64,000 nucleotides of DNA, taken from NCBI RefSeq assembly GCF_036039175.1, contig NZ_JAYXKP010000002.1, forward strand, positions 186,001 through 250,000. Direction: 5' to 3'. Made by a program: the position numbers and the translations under genes. Below, in pieces: positions 52,501 through 61,876 of this stretch. Each line of letters opens with the position of its first letter. The stretch's first letter is position 1. The DNA comes from Marinilactibacillus sp036039175 (GTDB taxonomy: Bacteria; Bacillota; Bacilli; Lactobacillales; Carnobacteriaceae_A). The notes beneath the pieces are model-generated. The model had not been told where the DNA came from, searched no databases, and was given only the letters and a program-made list of their open reading frames with translations.

Positions 52501-54015
52501 TCATGACTTTGCATCTCTTCTTACGATCATATCTCTAACTTGTTGCCCACTTAACGTAACCATAGGCATGCCGCCACCTGGATTTACTGAACCACCGACA
52601 AAGTACAAGTTATCATAACGGTCACTATGTTTAGGATGCTTGAATCCATTATTGGCTTTTTTATCAGCCAATACGCCATAGATTGCGCCGCGGTTTGAGT
52701 AATATGTCTGCTGGATATCTTCTGGTAACCACATATCTTCAAATACGATATGCTCTCTTAAATCAGTCAGTCCCATATTTTCTAGCTTGATCAGTACACG
52801 TTCTCTTAAATCGGCATATTGCTGATCTGTAAACGGCTCATCTTGTACATAAGGGATGTGCGGTAAAATTTTGATGTTCTCATGTCCCTCTGGAGCTTGA
52901 CCTGAGTCTGTTTTATTGACATTGACCAAGTAGATCGTTGGATCTTCAGGAAGTTCCTGACGATGAAAAACAGCTTCATAATTCTTTTTAGAATCATTTG
53001 AGAAAAAGAAGTTATGGTGTGCTAGCTGTGGATATAACTTATCCACTCCAAGGTGAAGAACCATCCCGGAAGCTGCTGGTTCGAATTTTTCTTCTAGTTT
53101 TTTCATTTCTTTTTTGTCTTCATCTAGTAAATAACGGTAAGTCGGAATGACTTCCATATTAGAAACATAATAGTCAGACTCCACAATTTTCCCGTTTGCT
53201 AAGACAGCTGCTGTAATATTTTTGTGTGTATCTTTCTCAAGACGCACAACCTCTTGTCCATTATAAATCGCTACGCCTTCTTCTAAAGCTAACTTTTGTA
53301 ATGCTTCACCAAGCTTATGCATACCACCGGGAACATACCACAATCCTAAATCATGTTGCATGTATGCGAGCATATTTAAAATTGCAGGGGCATCTTCTGC
53401 AGATGAACCAACATACTTGATGTAATATTTCAGCATATCTCTCAAATGAGGGTTGCTGATTCTTTTTTCAATCGCGCTAGACATTGTTGAAAGTAAATCA
53501 AACCCTTTAAAAGCTGATATCGGTCCGTGGTATTTGATGATATCAAAAGTTGTATCCAGTCCTTTATCAAAATAACCTTCTTGAGTGATTTCATAAAGAG
53601 ATTTAGAATATTCTAAAAAACTTTCATACTCTTCCATATCTTTTTTGCTTAAAGAAGAATTGTGTTGCTCCATATCTGATAAGTCTTCGTACAAATCAAT
53701 GGTCGAATGATCTGTAAAAAATGATCGCCATTGTAACTCTAACTTTTGAATGGTTACATAGTCTTCCATTTTTTTACCACCAACAAGAAATAGTCGTTCA
53801 AAGATGAATGGCATCGTTAAAATAGACGGACCTAAATCAAATCCATATCCTTCTACTTCTAATCGGTTCAGCTTTCCACCTATATGATGGTTTTTTTCGT
53901 ACAGCGCTACCTTATACCCACTTTGAGCAAGCGCAATAGCTGCAGAAACACCTCCTAAACCGCCACCGATCACCGTTACTGACTTTTCTTTACTTGCATG
54001 TACTTCAATCGTCAT
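52501..54015 (-). CDS. crtP: 4,4'-diaponeurosporene oxygenase
   Basis: 504 aa carotenoid oxidase of the CrtI/CrtN fold. FAD-binding VIGGGLGGVSAAIALAQSGY at the N-terminus and the C-terminal GGSVNPGGGMPMVTLSGQQV match Staphylococcus CrtP (also called CrtNb) much better than the desaturase CrtN: FDLGPSILTMP, HQWRSFF-like LQWRSFF and SNMEVIPTYRYL are CrtP features. It oxidises the terminal methyl of diaponeurosporene. SD AAAGGAG. Second gene after crtM. Confidence 0.88.
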   Translation of the reverse strand: MTIEVHASKEKSVTVIGGGLGGVSAAIALAQSGYKVALYEKNHHIGGKLNRLEVEGYGFDLGPSILTMPFIFERLFLVGGKKMEDYVTIQKLELQWRSFFTDHSTIDLYEDLSDMEQHNSSLSKKDMEEYESFLEYSKSLYEITQEGYFDKGLDTTFDIIKYHGPISAFKGFDLLSTMSSAIEKRISNPHLRDMLKYYIKYVGSSAEDAPAILNMLAYMQHDLGLWYVPGGMHKLGEALQKLALEEGVAIYNGQEVVRLEKDTHKNITAAVLANGKIVESDYYVSNMEVIPTYRYLLDEDKKEMKKLEEKFEPAASGMVLHLGVDKLYPQLAHHNFFFSNDSKKNYEAVFHRQELPEDPTIYLVNVNKTDSGQAPEGHENIKILPHIPYVQDEPFTDQQYADLRERVLIKLENMGLTDLREHIVFEDMWLPEDIQQTYYSNRGAIYGVLADKKANNGFKHPKHSDRYDNLYFVGGSVNPGGGMPMVTLSGQQVRDMIVRRDAKS

Positions 54016-54040
54016 GATCCGTTCTCCTTTATCCAGTACC

Positions 54041-54928
54041 TTACTTATAAGATTTCAATGTTTTTCTAGTATTTCTATAAATGCTCAGCTTTTTAATAAA
54101 TGAAGTTTTGTTTCTTTGATTGAAACAGTCGTATCCATTCTTGCGAACAGTCGATAGTATTTCGGCATAAACATTTGCTGATAACAACACAGGTAATTGG
54201 CTATCTGAGTCAAACTTAGTTAAATCTTGTTTCACGATTTTATAAAGCTTTTCTGACCGAGAGGCTAAAGTCTCCCACATAGAAATAAATGAAGGATTGA
54301 TGACTTGATTCTTCAAATCATCATAGGTATAGTCAACTTCTTTCATAAGATCAACTGGAAGATAAATTCTATTAATTTCTCTCTGGTCTTCACCGACATC
54401 TCTTAAGATATTCGTGATTTGCATAGCTACTCCAAGTGAAATTGCAGTGTCTTTCAATTCTTGATGATGCTTTGTTGCGAGTATTGGGAGTAGCATCAAC
54501 CCAACCGATCCAGCTACAAAGTAACTATATTTTTCTAGATCAGCTAGCGTTTCCGGTTGCTTGAAGTTATAGTCCATGGTCTGACCTTCTAGCTGATCGT
54601 AAAATGGCTTTAATGACATGTCAAAACGATTAAATACATCTCTTAATGCTCTCCACACTGGGAGGTCAGGAATATCCCCTTTTTCAAACTGCTCAAGTAA
54701 TTTTTTGATACTCTGTAATGCTTTCTGTTGCTCTACGGAAGAGTCCGCTTCGTCGATACTGTCATCTGCTTGTCTACAAAATGCATAAATGGCATAGACA
54801 GCTTTTGCTTTTTCTTCGGGTAATCTTGAAAAAGCAAAATAAAAACTTTTTGAATGTTCTTTTATAATTTCTTCGCAATAAGCATAATCCAGATCCAAGT
54901 CTTTTTGCTTACTTTTTTCTTTTTCGAT
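54041..54928 (-). CDS. crtM: Dehydrosqualene synthase
   Basis: Condenses two farnesyl diphosphates into dehydrosqualene (diapophytoene), the first step of C30 carotenoids. The Asp-rich motifs DDSIDE and DVGED of squalene/phytoene synthases are present. The start is unclear. The strong SD GAGGAGG (54936-54942) is 7 nt before an in-frame ATC at 54928, which I take as the start (295 aa). The nearest ordinary in-frame codons are TTG 54898 (no SD, but aligned with the start of staphylococcal CrtM) and TTG 55045 with a weak AAAGG. First gene of the operon. Confidence 0.85.
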   Translation of the reverse strand: MEKEKSKQKDLDLDYAYCEEIIKEHSKSFYFAFSRLPEEKAKAVYAIYAFCRQADDSIDEADSSVEQQKALQSIKKLLEQFEKGDIPDLPVWRALRDVFNRFDMSLKPFYDQLEGQTMDYNFKQPETLADLEKYSYFVAGSVGLMLLPILATKHHQELKDTAISLGVAMQITNILRDVGEDQREINRIYLPVDLMKEVDYTYDDLKNQVINPSFISMWETLASRSEKLYKIVKQDLTKFDSDSQLPVLLSANVYAEILSTVRKNGYDCFNQRNKTSFIKKLSIYRNTRKTLKSYK

Positions 54929-55071
54929 TTCACTTCCTCCTCGAAATGGATTAGATAGTCTGCACAAAATAACTTTCAGGCAATATGTATCTAATTTTAT
55001 ATTAAACAAGAATTTTTCCCTACCAGAAGTCTTTCGTTTTCCCAAGATAGGAACCTTTACTTTATATTAAC

Positions 55072-55099
55072 ATATTACCTGTTATCACAAAGTGTTCAA
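55072..55099 (-). promoter_or_regulatory. Probable promoter of the crt operon
   Basis: Minus strand TTGAAC, 16 bp, TAATAT. It would start transcription near 55065, giving a 5' leader of about 137 nt before ATC 54928. Confidence 0.5.
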
Positions 55100-55583
55100 C
55101 GATTTAATTCATTAAAAAATCATCACTTCCCCCTCTAAAGAGTTGACCGCTCCTTTTTGTTTATTATTCTGTTTGATGGGTTCAAGTTCAGTATCAACTT
55201 TCTATTTTTAAAATTTTTCCTAAAAAAGGATTTATTCATTTGATAAACGGCTTGCAAATAATGATAACATTCGGAATTCTATAGTGTCTTTTTTTGTTCA
55301 CAACAATCTTCTAGTTATTTTCATACTAATTTACTTAATAATATAGAGATTTCATACATTCAGTTATATTTTTTCATTCGAACTTTATTACATAAATATA
55401 TCATTCGTTATCTAAAAAGACTATCTCTATGCAACATAACTAACGCTTATGAATACTGAACTTACATAAATATACTAATTGAGCTAAAAAAATGTGAAAG
55501 ATTATACTGATATGTATAATACATAATAAACTACTTACTTTCCATTAGCGCTTACTATCTCTTACTAACTTTGATCTGTTCAT
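55100..55583. other. AT-rich intergenic region
   Basis: About 480 bp between crtM and the first chemoreceptor gene. No ORF with an SD, no RNA family and no repeat is recognised. Confidence 0.5.
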
Positions 55584-55610
55584 TAAATTCTTTAATTAGC
55601 CTACCGATAA
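55584..55610 (+). promoter_or_regulatory. Sigma-D (FliA) promoter of the first chemoreceptor gene
   Basis: TAAA, 15 bp, ACCGATAA, against the consensus TAAA-N15-GCCGATAT (spacing exact, 6 of 8 in the -10). Located 25 bp before the start codon. Confidence 0.8.
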
Positions 55611-55635
55611 TAACTGGGAAGGAGTGATTTATATA

Positions 55636-57396
55636 ATGGAAGCAACTACAAACGATGTAACACATAGTCAAAAGGTCAAAAGTAAAAAGCAATTTGGTAA
55701 GAGAATGAAGTTTCGAAGTTTACAGGCAAAAATATTATTTGGTTTTGGTTTAGTTGTCTTATTAGTTATTGGACTGATTATTGAAAGTAGTATGATGGAT
55801 AGAAAGACTGATGCTGAAACTAGGGCATTGATCGAACATGAAGTTCCTTTGATGATTGCAGATGAACGGGTAGGTTTTTCAATTGCCAGACGTTCTACAA
55901 ATGTCCGCGCCTACTTAATGACTGGAAGAGAAAATTATATTGATATGTTCTTGGAAAGTTCAGAAGCTGTTAAACCTTATATGGAGACTCTTACATCCTT
56001 ATCAGATTCTGAAACAATCTACAATCTATCTTTAACTCACGAAGCATGGACTCAAGATATATTAAATGACGTTCTTTATGTTTACCAGAATGGTGATGAA
56101 GAACAAGCCATTGCCAATTTAGACAATATGTCTGCTACTACTACACAGATGTTAGATGGATTTTCTGCTGCGGCAAAAGAGCGAGAGCAACTAATCTTTG
56201 AGGCTGGAGAGAACATCAAAGAAATTAGTGATTTTTCGTTCGTCGTCAATATTGTTGTTGCCATCTTAGTTGTTATTTTAGCAATAATTGTAGCCATACT
56301 GACCGCACGTTCTATCTCTATACCAATCAAGAGTGTGATGCAAAAGGTTTCTGAGATTACATCTGGAAACTTGAAAGGAGAACCATTATCGATTGATAGC
56401 CGAGATGAAACAGGTAAACTTGCTTTAGCCGCGAACGGTATGCAAGATAAATTAAAGGAAATTCTTTCAAGCATTTCTGAAGTCTCTTACCTTCTTACTT
56501 ATAATAGTAAAGAATTATCTGAAACCTCTTCTGAAGTTATGTCTGGTACTGACCAAGTTGCGATGACCATGCAAGAATTGTCAGAAGGATCTGAAAACCA
56601 GGCAAACACAGCGAGTAAGTTAGCGAGTATTATGGAAGCTTTCTCTGAGAAAGTCGCCTCTACCAACGAAAATGGTCAAAATATTAGCCGACTCTCCACC
56701 AAAGTTATTGAAGAAACAGCAAACGGTACGACAATGATGGCTTCTTCTGAAGCTCAAATGCAAAAGATTCATGAGATTGTCAGTCAGTCGGTATCTAAAG
56801 TTGATCAGCTTGATCATCAAACTCAAGAAATATCTAAACTTGTAGAAATTATTCAAAATGTCGCGAACCAAACAAACTTATTAGCATTGAACGCTGCCAT
56901 TGAAGCGGCTAGAGCCGGTGAACATGGTAAAGGCTTCGCAGTAGTTGCGGATGAAGTTAGAAAACTAGCTGAACAAGTTGAAGTGTCTGTTAATGAAATT
57001 ACTGGATTTGTTCAAGCTATTCAAAAAGAATCAAAAGACGTTAGTGAATCTCTTAAAGAAGGTTATGCAGAGGTAGAAAGTGGAACCTCTCAAATTAAGT
57101 CAACAGCCCACTCATTCGACCAAATTAGTAAATCCTTGAGTGATGTAGCGAGTAGTGTAGTCATGGTCAATTCAAATCTTGCTGAAATTAAAAATCATAG
57201 CGATGATATGAATGCTTCTATTGAAGAAGTCGCTTCTGTATCAGAAGAATCGGCTGCAGGTGTAGAAGAAACATCGGCTGCTACACAACAGATCAATAGT
57301 TCAATGGAAGAAATTGCTGGAGACGGCGGCAAAGTTTCCCAATTAGTTGAACTTGCTCAAAATATGGATAACTTAATCAAAGGATTTCAAATTTAA
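55636..57396 (+). CDS. Methyl-accepting chemotaxis protein 1
   Basis: Start ATG 55636 (MEATTNDVTH), 11 nt after GGAAGGAG; GTG 55624 overlaps the SD. 586 aa: cytoplasmic basic N-terminus, TM1 (about 30-52), a 150-residue extracellular four-helix-type sensor (about 53-200, with VGFSIARRSTNVRAYLMTGR), TM2 (about 205-227), HAMP (about 228-280) and a signalling domain with the kinase-contact tip EIIQNVANQTNLLALNAAIE. Receptor for an unknown attractant or repellent; signals to CheA/CheW, which are not in this window. Sigma-D-type promoter upstream, terminator downstream. Confidence 0.93.
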   Translation: MEATTNDVTHSQKVKSKKQFGKRMKFRSLQAKILFGFGLVVLLVIGLIIESSMMDRKTDAETRALIEHEVPLMIADERVGFSIARRSTNVRAYLMTGRENYIDMFLESSEAVKPYMETLTSLSDSETIYNLSLTHEAWTQDILNDVLYVYQNGDEEQAIANLDNMSATTTQMLDGFSAAAKEREQLIFEAGENIKEISDFSFVVNIVVAILVVILAIIVAILTARSISIPIKSVMQKVSEITSGNLKGEPLSIDSRDETGKLALAANGMQDKLKEILSSISEVSYLLTYNSKELSETSSEVMSGTDQVAMTMQELSEGSENQANTASKLASIMEAFSEKVASTNENGQNISRLSTKVIEETANGTTMMASSEAQMQKIHEIVSQSVSKVDQLDHQTQEISKLVEIIQNVANQTNLLALNAAIEAARAGEHGKGFAVVADEVRKLAEQVEVSVNEITGFVQAIQKESKDVSESLKEGYAEVESGTSQIKSTAHSFDQISKSLSDVASSVVMVNSNLAEIKNHSDDMNASIEEVASVSEESAAGVEETSAATQQINSSMEEIAGDGGKVSQLVELAQNMDNLIKGFQI

Positions 57397-57405
57397 TGAG
57401 CTTAA

Positions 57406-57438
57406 GAAAAACGATTCTCTATTGAGAGTCGTTTTTTT
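57406..57438 (+). terminator. Terminator after chemoreceptor 1
   Basis: AAAACGATTCTC and GAGAGTCGTTTT pair around TATT; a T run follows. Confidence 0.88.
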
Positions 57439-57764
57439 ATATTTCCTAATCTGTTTCAATGTGCAAGAATTATACTGCGATTTTTTCGCCACATTTCATT
57501 CACAAATTACAAAATCTTTGTTTATTGATAAATCCATTTTATTACACTCGTCGTCTAATGGTCAGGTTTATAACTAAAGTGTTTTTTAAGATTCGGTTTA
57601 GATCATCATTTCCCTTATCAATTGTATATATACGTTTCCAATTGCATAAATGAAATCATTTAAAGTCCTAAATTTTTAATTCCTCTCCTTTTTTGTTTCG
57701 AATCATATTATCATGTGATTTTCGCCTATTTAGTCTCATTCTCTTTTCTTGGAATTTTTTTAAT

Positions 57765-57791
57765 TAAAAGAAATAGGAATTTATCCGATAC
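57765..57791 (+). promoter_or_regulatory. Sigma-D promoter of the second chemoreceptor gene
   Basis: TAAA, exactly 15 bp, TCCGATAC; 21 bp before the start codon. Confidence 0.8.
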
Positions 57792-57812
57792 TATATTCAA
57801 AGGAGTGATCAA

Positions 57813-59573
57813 ATGGATCATAGTATTCGCAAAGATAAAGTTACTACCACTAATAAAAAAAGTATGAAAAAATTCCCTTCTATAAAATTTAAAAGTATTA
57901 AATCAAGATTGTTGTTTGGATTTGGTATAACCATTTTACTAACCATTATCTTGGTTGTGCACATAGGAGAAGCTACTCGAGAAAAAAATCATGTCGTTGA
58001 TACCATTCTTTCACAGGAAGTCCCATTGTTGACTAACCTTCAAGATGCAAACCTGTTAGTATCGTCTATTTCGAACGATGCCGGAGCTTACACCTCAAGC
58101 GGTAATAATGAACTTAGAGCGTTATTCAACACTCATGCAGATTCGCTTGATGAAGAGATAGTCATATTGAGCGAATTGACTGATTCTTCTGATGTGGTCG
58201 AGATGACTGCTTTAGTGAATGTATGGATGAATGATATAAGATCAGACGTATTTGATGTCTACGCAGCGGGTAATACCGAATTAGCAACCCAAAATTTCAA
58301 TCAACTCTCCCCTACCACTACACTGATCATCAATAAACTGACTGAAATCTCTACAGATAGAAAATTAGTGATTAACGGACATGTAGAAGATCTGTCTCGG
58401 ACAAGTACGACTAGTTACTATACTAACTTAGCTTTGAGCATTATTATTGTCATTGTTTCAATATTAGTTGCTCTATTTACAGCCCGTTCGTTAGTTAACC
58501 CTATAAAGAATGTTATTGCTCGAATGGAAGAAATTAAGAATGGTAATTTAAAAAACGAATACCTAATCGCTTCAAGCGAGGACGAAACTGGTCAGCTAGC
58601 CAATGCCACAAATGCGATGCAAGATAAATTAAAGGAGATTCTTTCAAACGTTTCTGAAGCTTCTTACCTATTAAATTACAATAGTAAAGAACTATCCGAT
58701 GCCGCTAAGGAAGTCATGTCTGGATCTGAACAAGTTGCAGTGACTATGCAAGAGCTGTCTGAAGGTTCTGAAAATCAGGCAAATTCAGCTAGTAAATTAG
58801 CTAGTATTATGGATGAATTCTCTGAGAAAGTTGCTTCAACGAGTAAATCTGGGAAACATATTTCCAAGCTTTCTTCAAAAGTTATTGAAGAAACAACAAA
58901 CGGTAAAGCACTGATGGCTTCATCTGAAGAACAGATGCAAAAAATTCACGAAATTGTAGAACAATCTGTTCATCAAGTAGATCAATTAGATCATCAAGCA
59001 CAAGAAATCAATAAACTAGTTGAAATCATTCAAAATGTTGCAAATCAAACAAACTTACTTGCTTTGAATGCTGCAATTGAAGCTGCTAGAGCGGGTGAAC
59101 ATGGTAAAGGTTTTGCAGTCGTAGCCGACGAAGTAAGAAAGCTTGCCGAACAAGTCGAAGTTTCTGTGAATGAAATCACTGGGTTCGTTCAGGCCATACA
59201 ACAAGACTCGAAAAATATGAGTCAATCCCTTAGACAAGGTTATGTAGAAGTAGAAAGTGGCACTTCGCAAATCAAATCTACTGCTCATTCATTTGATCAA
59301 ATCAGCCGTTCTCTGAATGAAGTTGCTAGAAGTGTTGATACGATAAATCATAATCTGACAGACGTTAGTCAACATACCGAAAGTATGAATGCCTCGATTG
59401 AAGAAGTTGCTTCTGTATCAGAAGAATCTGCTGCTGGTGTTGAACAAACATCTGCTGCTACAGAGCAAATCAATAGTTCAATGGAAGAAATTGCTGGTGA
59501 CGGTGGAAAAGTTTCTCAACTTGTTGAGCTTTCACAGAATATGGACAACTTACTAAAAGAATTTCAAATTTAA
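57813..59573 (+). CDS. Methyl-accepting chemotaxis protein 2
   Basis: 586 aa, ATG after AAAGGAG. Same plan as receptor 1: TM1 (about 34-54), sensor (about 55-200), TM2 (about 205-227), HAMP and signalling domain. The signalling domain is almost identical to that of receptor 1, but the sensor is diverged (DANLLVSSISNDAGAYTSSG). It thus probably reads a different ligand through the same CheA pathway. Separate sigma-D promoter and terminator. Confidence 0.93.
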   Translation: MDHSIRKDKVTTTNKKSMKKFPSIKFKSIKSRLLFGFGITILLTIILVVHIGEATREKNHVVDTILSQEVPLLTNLQDANLLVSSISNDAGAYTSSGNNELRALFNTHADSLDEEIVILSELTDSSDVVEMTALVNVWMNDIRSDVFDVYAAGNTELATQNFNQLSPTTTLIINKLTEISTDRKLVINGHVEDLSRTSTTSYYTNLALSIIIVIVSILVALFTARSLVNPIKNVIARMEEIKNGNLKNEYLIASSEDETGQLANATNAMQDKLKEILSNVSEASYLLNYNSKELSDAAKEVMSGSEQVAVTMQELSEGSENQANSASKLASIMDEFSEKVASTSKSGKHISKLSSKVIEETTNGKALMASSEEQMQKIHEIVEQSVHQVDQLDHQAQEINKLVEIIQNVANQTNLLALNAAIEAARAGEHGKGFAVVADEVRKLAEQVEVSVNEITGFVQAIQQDSKNMSQSLRQGYVEVESGTSQIKSTAHSFDQISRSLNEVARSVDTINHNLTDVSQHTESMNASIEEVASVSEESAAGVEQTSAATEQINSSMEEIAGDGGKVSQLVELSQNMDNLLKEFQI

Positions 59574-59582
59574 ACACTATTC

Positions 59583-59617
59583 AACTCTGTTTCTCTCTAT
59601 GAGGAGCAGAGTTTTTA
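59583..59617 (+). terminator. Terminator after chemoreceptor 2
   Basis: AACTCTG and CAGAGTT with inner imperfect pairing, then TTTTATT. Confidence 0.75.
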
Positions 59618-59682
59618 TTATTCTACTTAAATGCAAGGGAACAAGTTCATTCACAAAATAAAAATTATAGCGGACTTGAATA

Positions 59683-59709
59683 TTAATTTTATCTGATTTG
59701 TTCCGATAG
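59683..59709 (+). promoter_or_regulatory. Possible sigma-D promoter of the third chemoreceptor gene
   Basis: TTAA, 15 bp, TCCGATAG. The spacing and -10 fit, the -35 is weaker, and the site is about 260 bp before the gene, leaving a long leader. Confidence 0.45.
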
Positions 59710-59969
59710 TGACTCTCGGGGAGTTAATGATTGACTAAACCGTTGTACTACGTGAATGCTAATTGAGTACTCACCCATACTTATTATCATTTCACCTAGA
59801 TCAGCTAATCGTTTTTCATTTGCTCTCTTACTTAAGCTCAACATCTGTAAAACTAAGTTCATTTATTGGCAAAGCTCTCAACTTTTGTGGATACTCAACT
59901 TTCCACTACGTACATATGAGCGGGTTCGGTAAATAGTTTGTAAGGAGCAAAGAAAAAGGAGATAGAAGA

Positions 59970-61727
59970 ATGGCAGCAGAAGAAAAAAAGGTCAAACAAA
60001 AAAGAAATAAAGAGAACAAAGAAAAGAAAAGCTGGATTAAATTCAAAAGTTTACAATCCAGAATATTATTTGGATTTGGTATCGTACTATTTTTAGTTAT
60101 CGTTTTAGTAACGGCTACCTCTTTTTCGAGTCAAAAAATTCAAGAAGATACCGAAGCAATGGTTGAATATCAAGTTCCTCTAATGATTGCCGATGAAAGG
60201 GCTGCATTCTCCGTAACGAGACGCGCCTATAACGTTAGAAGCTACCTTGCAACCGGTGATGCTTTTTTTAAGAGTAGTGTTGGCGATGACACCGCAGCTG
60301 CAATTCCCTACTTCGAAAGAATTGGAGACATGTCTAGTTCGGATACAGCCGGCGACCTTGTTGAAACACACAAAGAATGGTCTGAAGCGTTAATCAACGA
60401 TGTTATTACTGTATACGATAACGGAGACCCAGAACAAGCTTTTCAGAATATGAACGCATTATCTCCTACAACAACGGCTATGATCGAAGAACTATCTAGC
60501 GCTTCTATTATTAGAGAAGAAATCATCGAACAAGCTGGATCAGATGTTTTAACTATTGTAAAATCCACCTTTATAACTAATATTGTGAGCGCAATCGTTG
60601 TTATTTTGTTAGGCGTTATTGTTGCAATACTTACCTCTCGTGCTATCTCAACACCTATTAAAGCTGTAATGAATCGTATGGATATTGTTCGTAGAGGAAA
60701 ACTAAACAACCCTCACCTTCCGATTCTTTCACAAGACGAGACTGGTCAATTATCGGAATCTACAAATATCATGCAAGACCGCTTAAAAGCACTTGTTGGC
60801 AGCATATCAGAAGTTTCTCATACGTTGTCGTACAACACTAAAGAATTATTCGATACTTCATCAGAAGTCGTTTCAGGAACAGATCAAGTCGCTATGACGA
60901 TGCAAGAACTTTCAGAAGGTTCTGAGAGCCAAGCGAATACGGCAAGTAAATTATCTACAATCATGCATGATTTTTCCAAAAAAGTAGATACAACAACTGA
61001 AAACGGTCAATACATTAAAATACTTTCGAACAAGGTCATGGATGAGACAAACAATGGTCGTACATTGATGGAATCTTCTGAAAGTCAAATGGCAAAAATC
61101 AATGAAATTGTGAAACAGTCTGTTGAAAAAGTGGATCAACTCGATACACAGACACAAGAAATTTCAAAATTAGTTGAAATCATTCAAAACGTTGCTGATC
61201 AAACAAACTTATTAGCACTAAATGCTGCTATTGAAGCCGCTCGCGCTGGTGAACACGGAAAAGGCTTCGCGGTTGTTGCTGACGAAGTTCGTAAGCTAGC
61301 AGAACAAGTAGATGTCTCAGTATCTGAAATCACCGGTTTTGTTCAAACTATACAGATTGAATCTAAAAATGTTAGTGACTCACTTCAAGAAGGTTACACT
61401 GAAGTTCAAAGTGGAACTACACAAATCAAAGCTACTGGAGATACGTTCAAACAAATCTCTAAATCTTTAGACAATGTAGCGGCCAGTGTAGATATTATCA
61501 ACACAAACTTATCTGAGATTAAAACCAATACAGATGAAATGAATGCATCCATCGAAGAAGTCGCTTCTGTTTCTGAGGAATCAGCAGCCGGCGTAGAAGA
61601 AACTTCTGCGGCTACGCAACAAATTAGTAGCTCAATGGAAGAAATCGCTGGAGACGGTGGAAAAATTTCTCAATTAGTTGAGATTGCACAAGATTTAGAA
61701 AACCAAATGCAAGTCTTCGACGTCTAA
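59970..61727 (+). CDS. Methyl-accepting chemotaxis protein 3
   Basis: 585 aa, ATG after AAAGGAG. A Lys/Glu-rich cytoplasmic N-terminus, TM1 (about 31-52), a sensor (about 53-200; AAFSVTRRAYNVRSYLATGD, similar to receptor 1), TM2 (about 206-228), HAMP (about 229-280) and the shared signalling domain (NVADQTNLLALNAAIEAARA, GEHGKGFAVVADEVRKLAEQ). The N-terminal half is nearer to receptor 1 than to receptor 2, suggesting successive duplication. Confidence 0.93.
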   Translation: MAAEEKKVKQKRNKENKEKKSWIKFKSLQSRILFGFGIVLFLVIVLVTATSFSSQKIQEDTEAMVEYQVPLMIADERAAFSVTRRAYNVRSYLATGDAFFKSSVGDDTAAAIPYFERIGDMSSSDTAGDLVETHKEWSEALINDVITVYDNGDPEQAFQNMNALSPTTTAMIEELSSASIIREEIIEQAGSDVLTIVKSTFITNIVSAIVVILLGVIVAILTSRAISTPIKAVMNRMDIVRRGKLNNPHLPILSQDETGQLSESTNIMQDRLKALVGSISEVSHTLSYNTKELFDTSSEVVSGTDQVAMTMQELSEGSESQANTASKLSTIMHDFSKKVDTTTENGQYIKILSNKVMDETNNGRTLMESSESQMAKINEIVKQSVEKVDQLDTQTQEISKLVEIIQNVADQTNLLALNAAIEAARAGEHGKGFAVVADEVRKLAEQVDVSVSEITGFVQTIQIESKNVSDSLQEGYTEVQSGTTQIKATGDTFKQISKSLDNVAASVDIINTNLSEIKTNTDEMNASIEEVASVSEESAAGVEETSAATQQISSSMEEIAGDGGKISQLVEIAQDLENQMQVFDV

Positions 61728-61743
61728 TCAAATAGTGTTGTTT

Positions 61744-61786
61744 AAAAAAGCATATCCCCCATTTTTTTGGAGAGTATGCTTTTTTA
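61744..61786 (+). terminator. Terminator after chemoreceptor 3
   Basis: AAAAAGCATA and TATGCTTTTT pair, with inner partial TCCCCC/GGAGAG pairing; T run at the end. Confidence 0.8.
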
Positions 61787-61876
61787 GATTGATACCGAAT
61801 AACTTGAACAATCTTACTCAAGCCCTTATGATAAACCTACGTACTTTCACACAAATAAATGAAGGAGTTTATCTAT

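Noticed and set aside
52501..54015. Reading this gene as the desaturase crtN
   Set aside because: N-terminal and C-terminal motifs follow CrtP (diaponeurosporene oxygenase) rather than CrtN.
55072..55100. Sigma-B promoter for the crt operon (GTTGAA-N14-AGGTAA), as in Staphylococcus
   Set aside because: Each element has a mismatch, and the overlapping TTGAAC-16-TAATAT is a simpler sigma-A reading. Sigma-B is also not usual in the inferred group.
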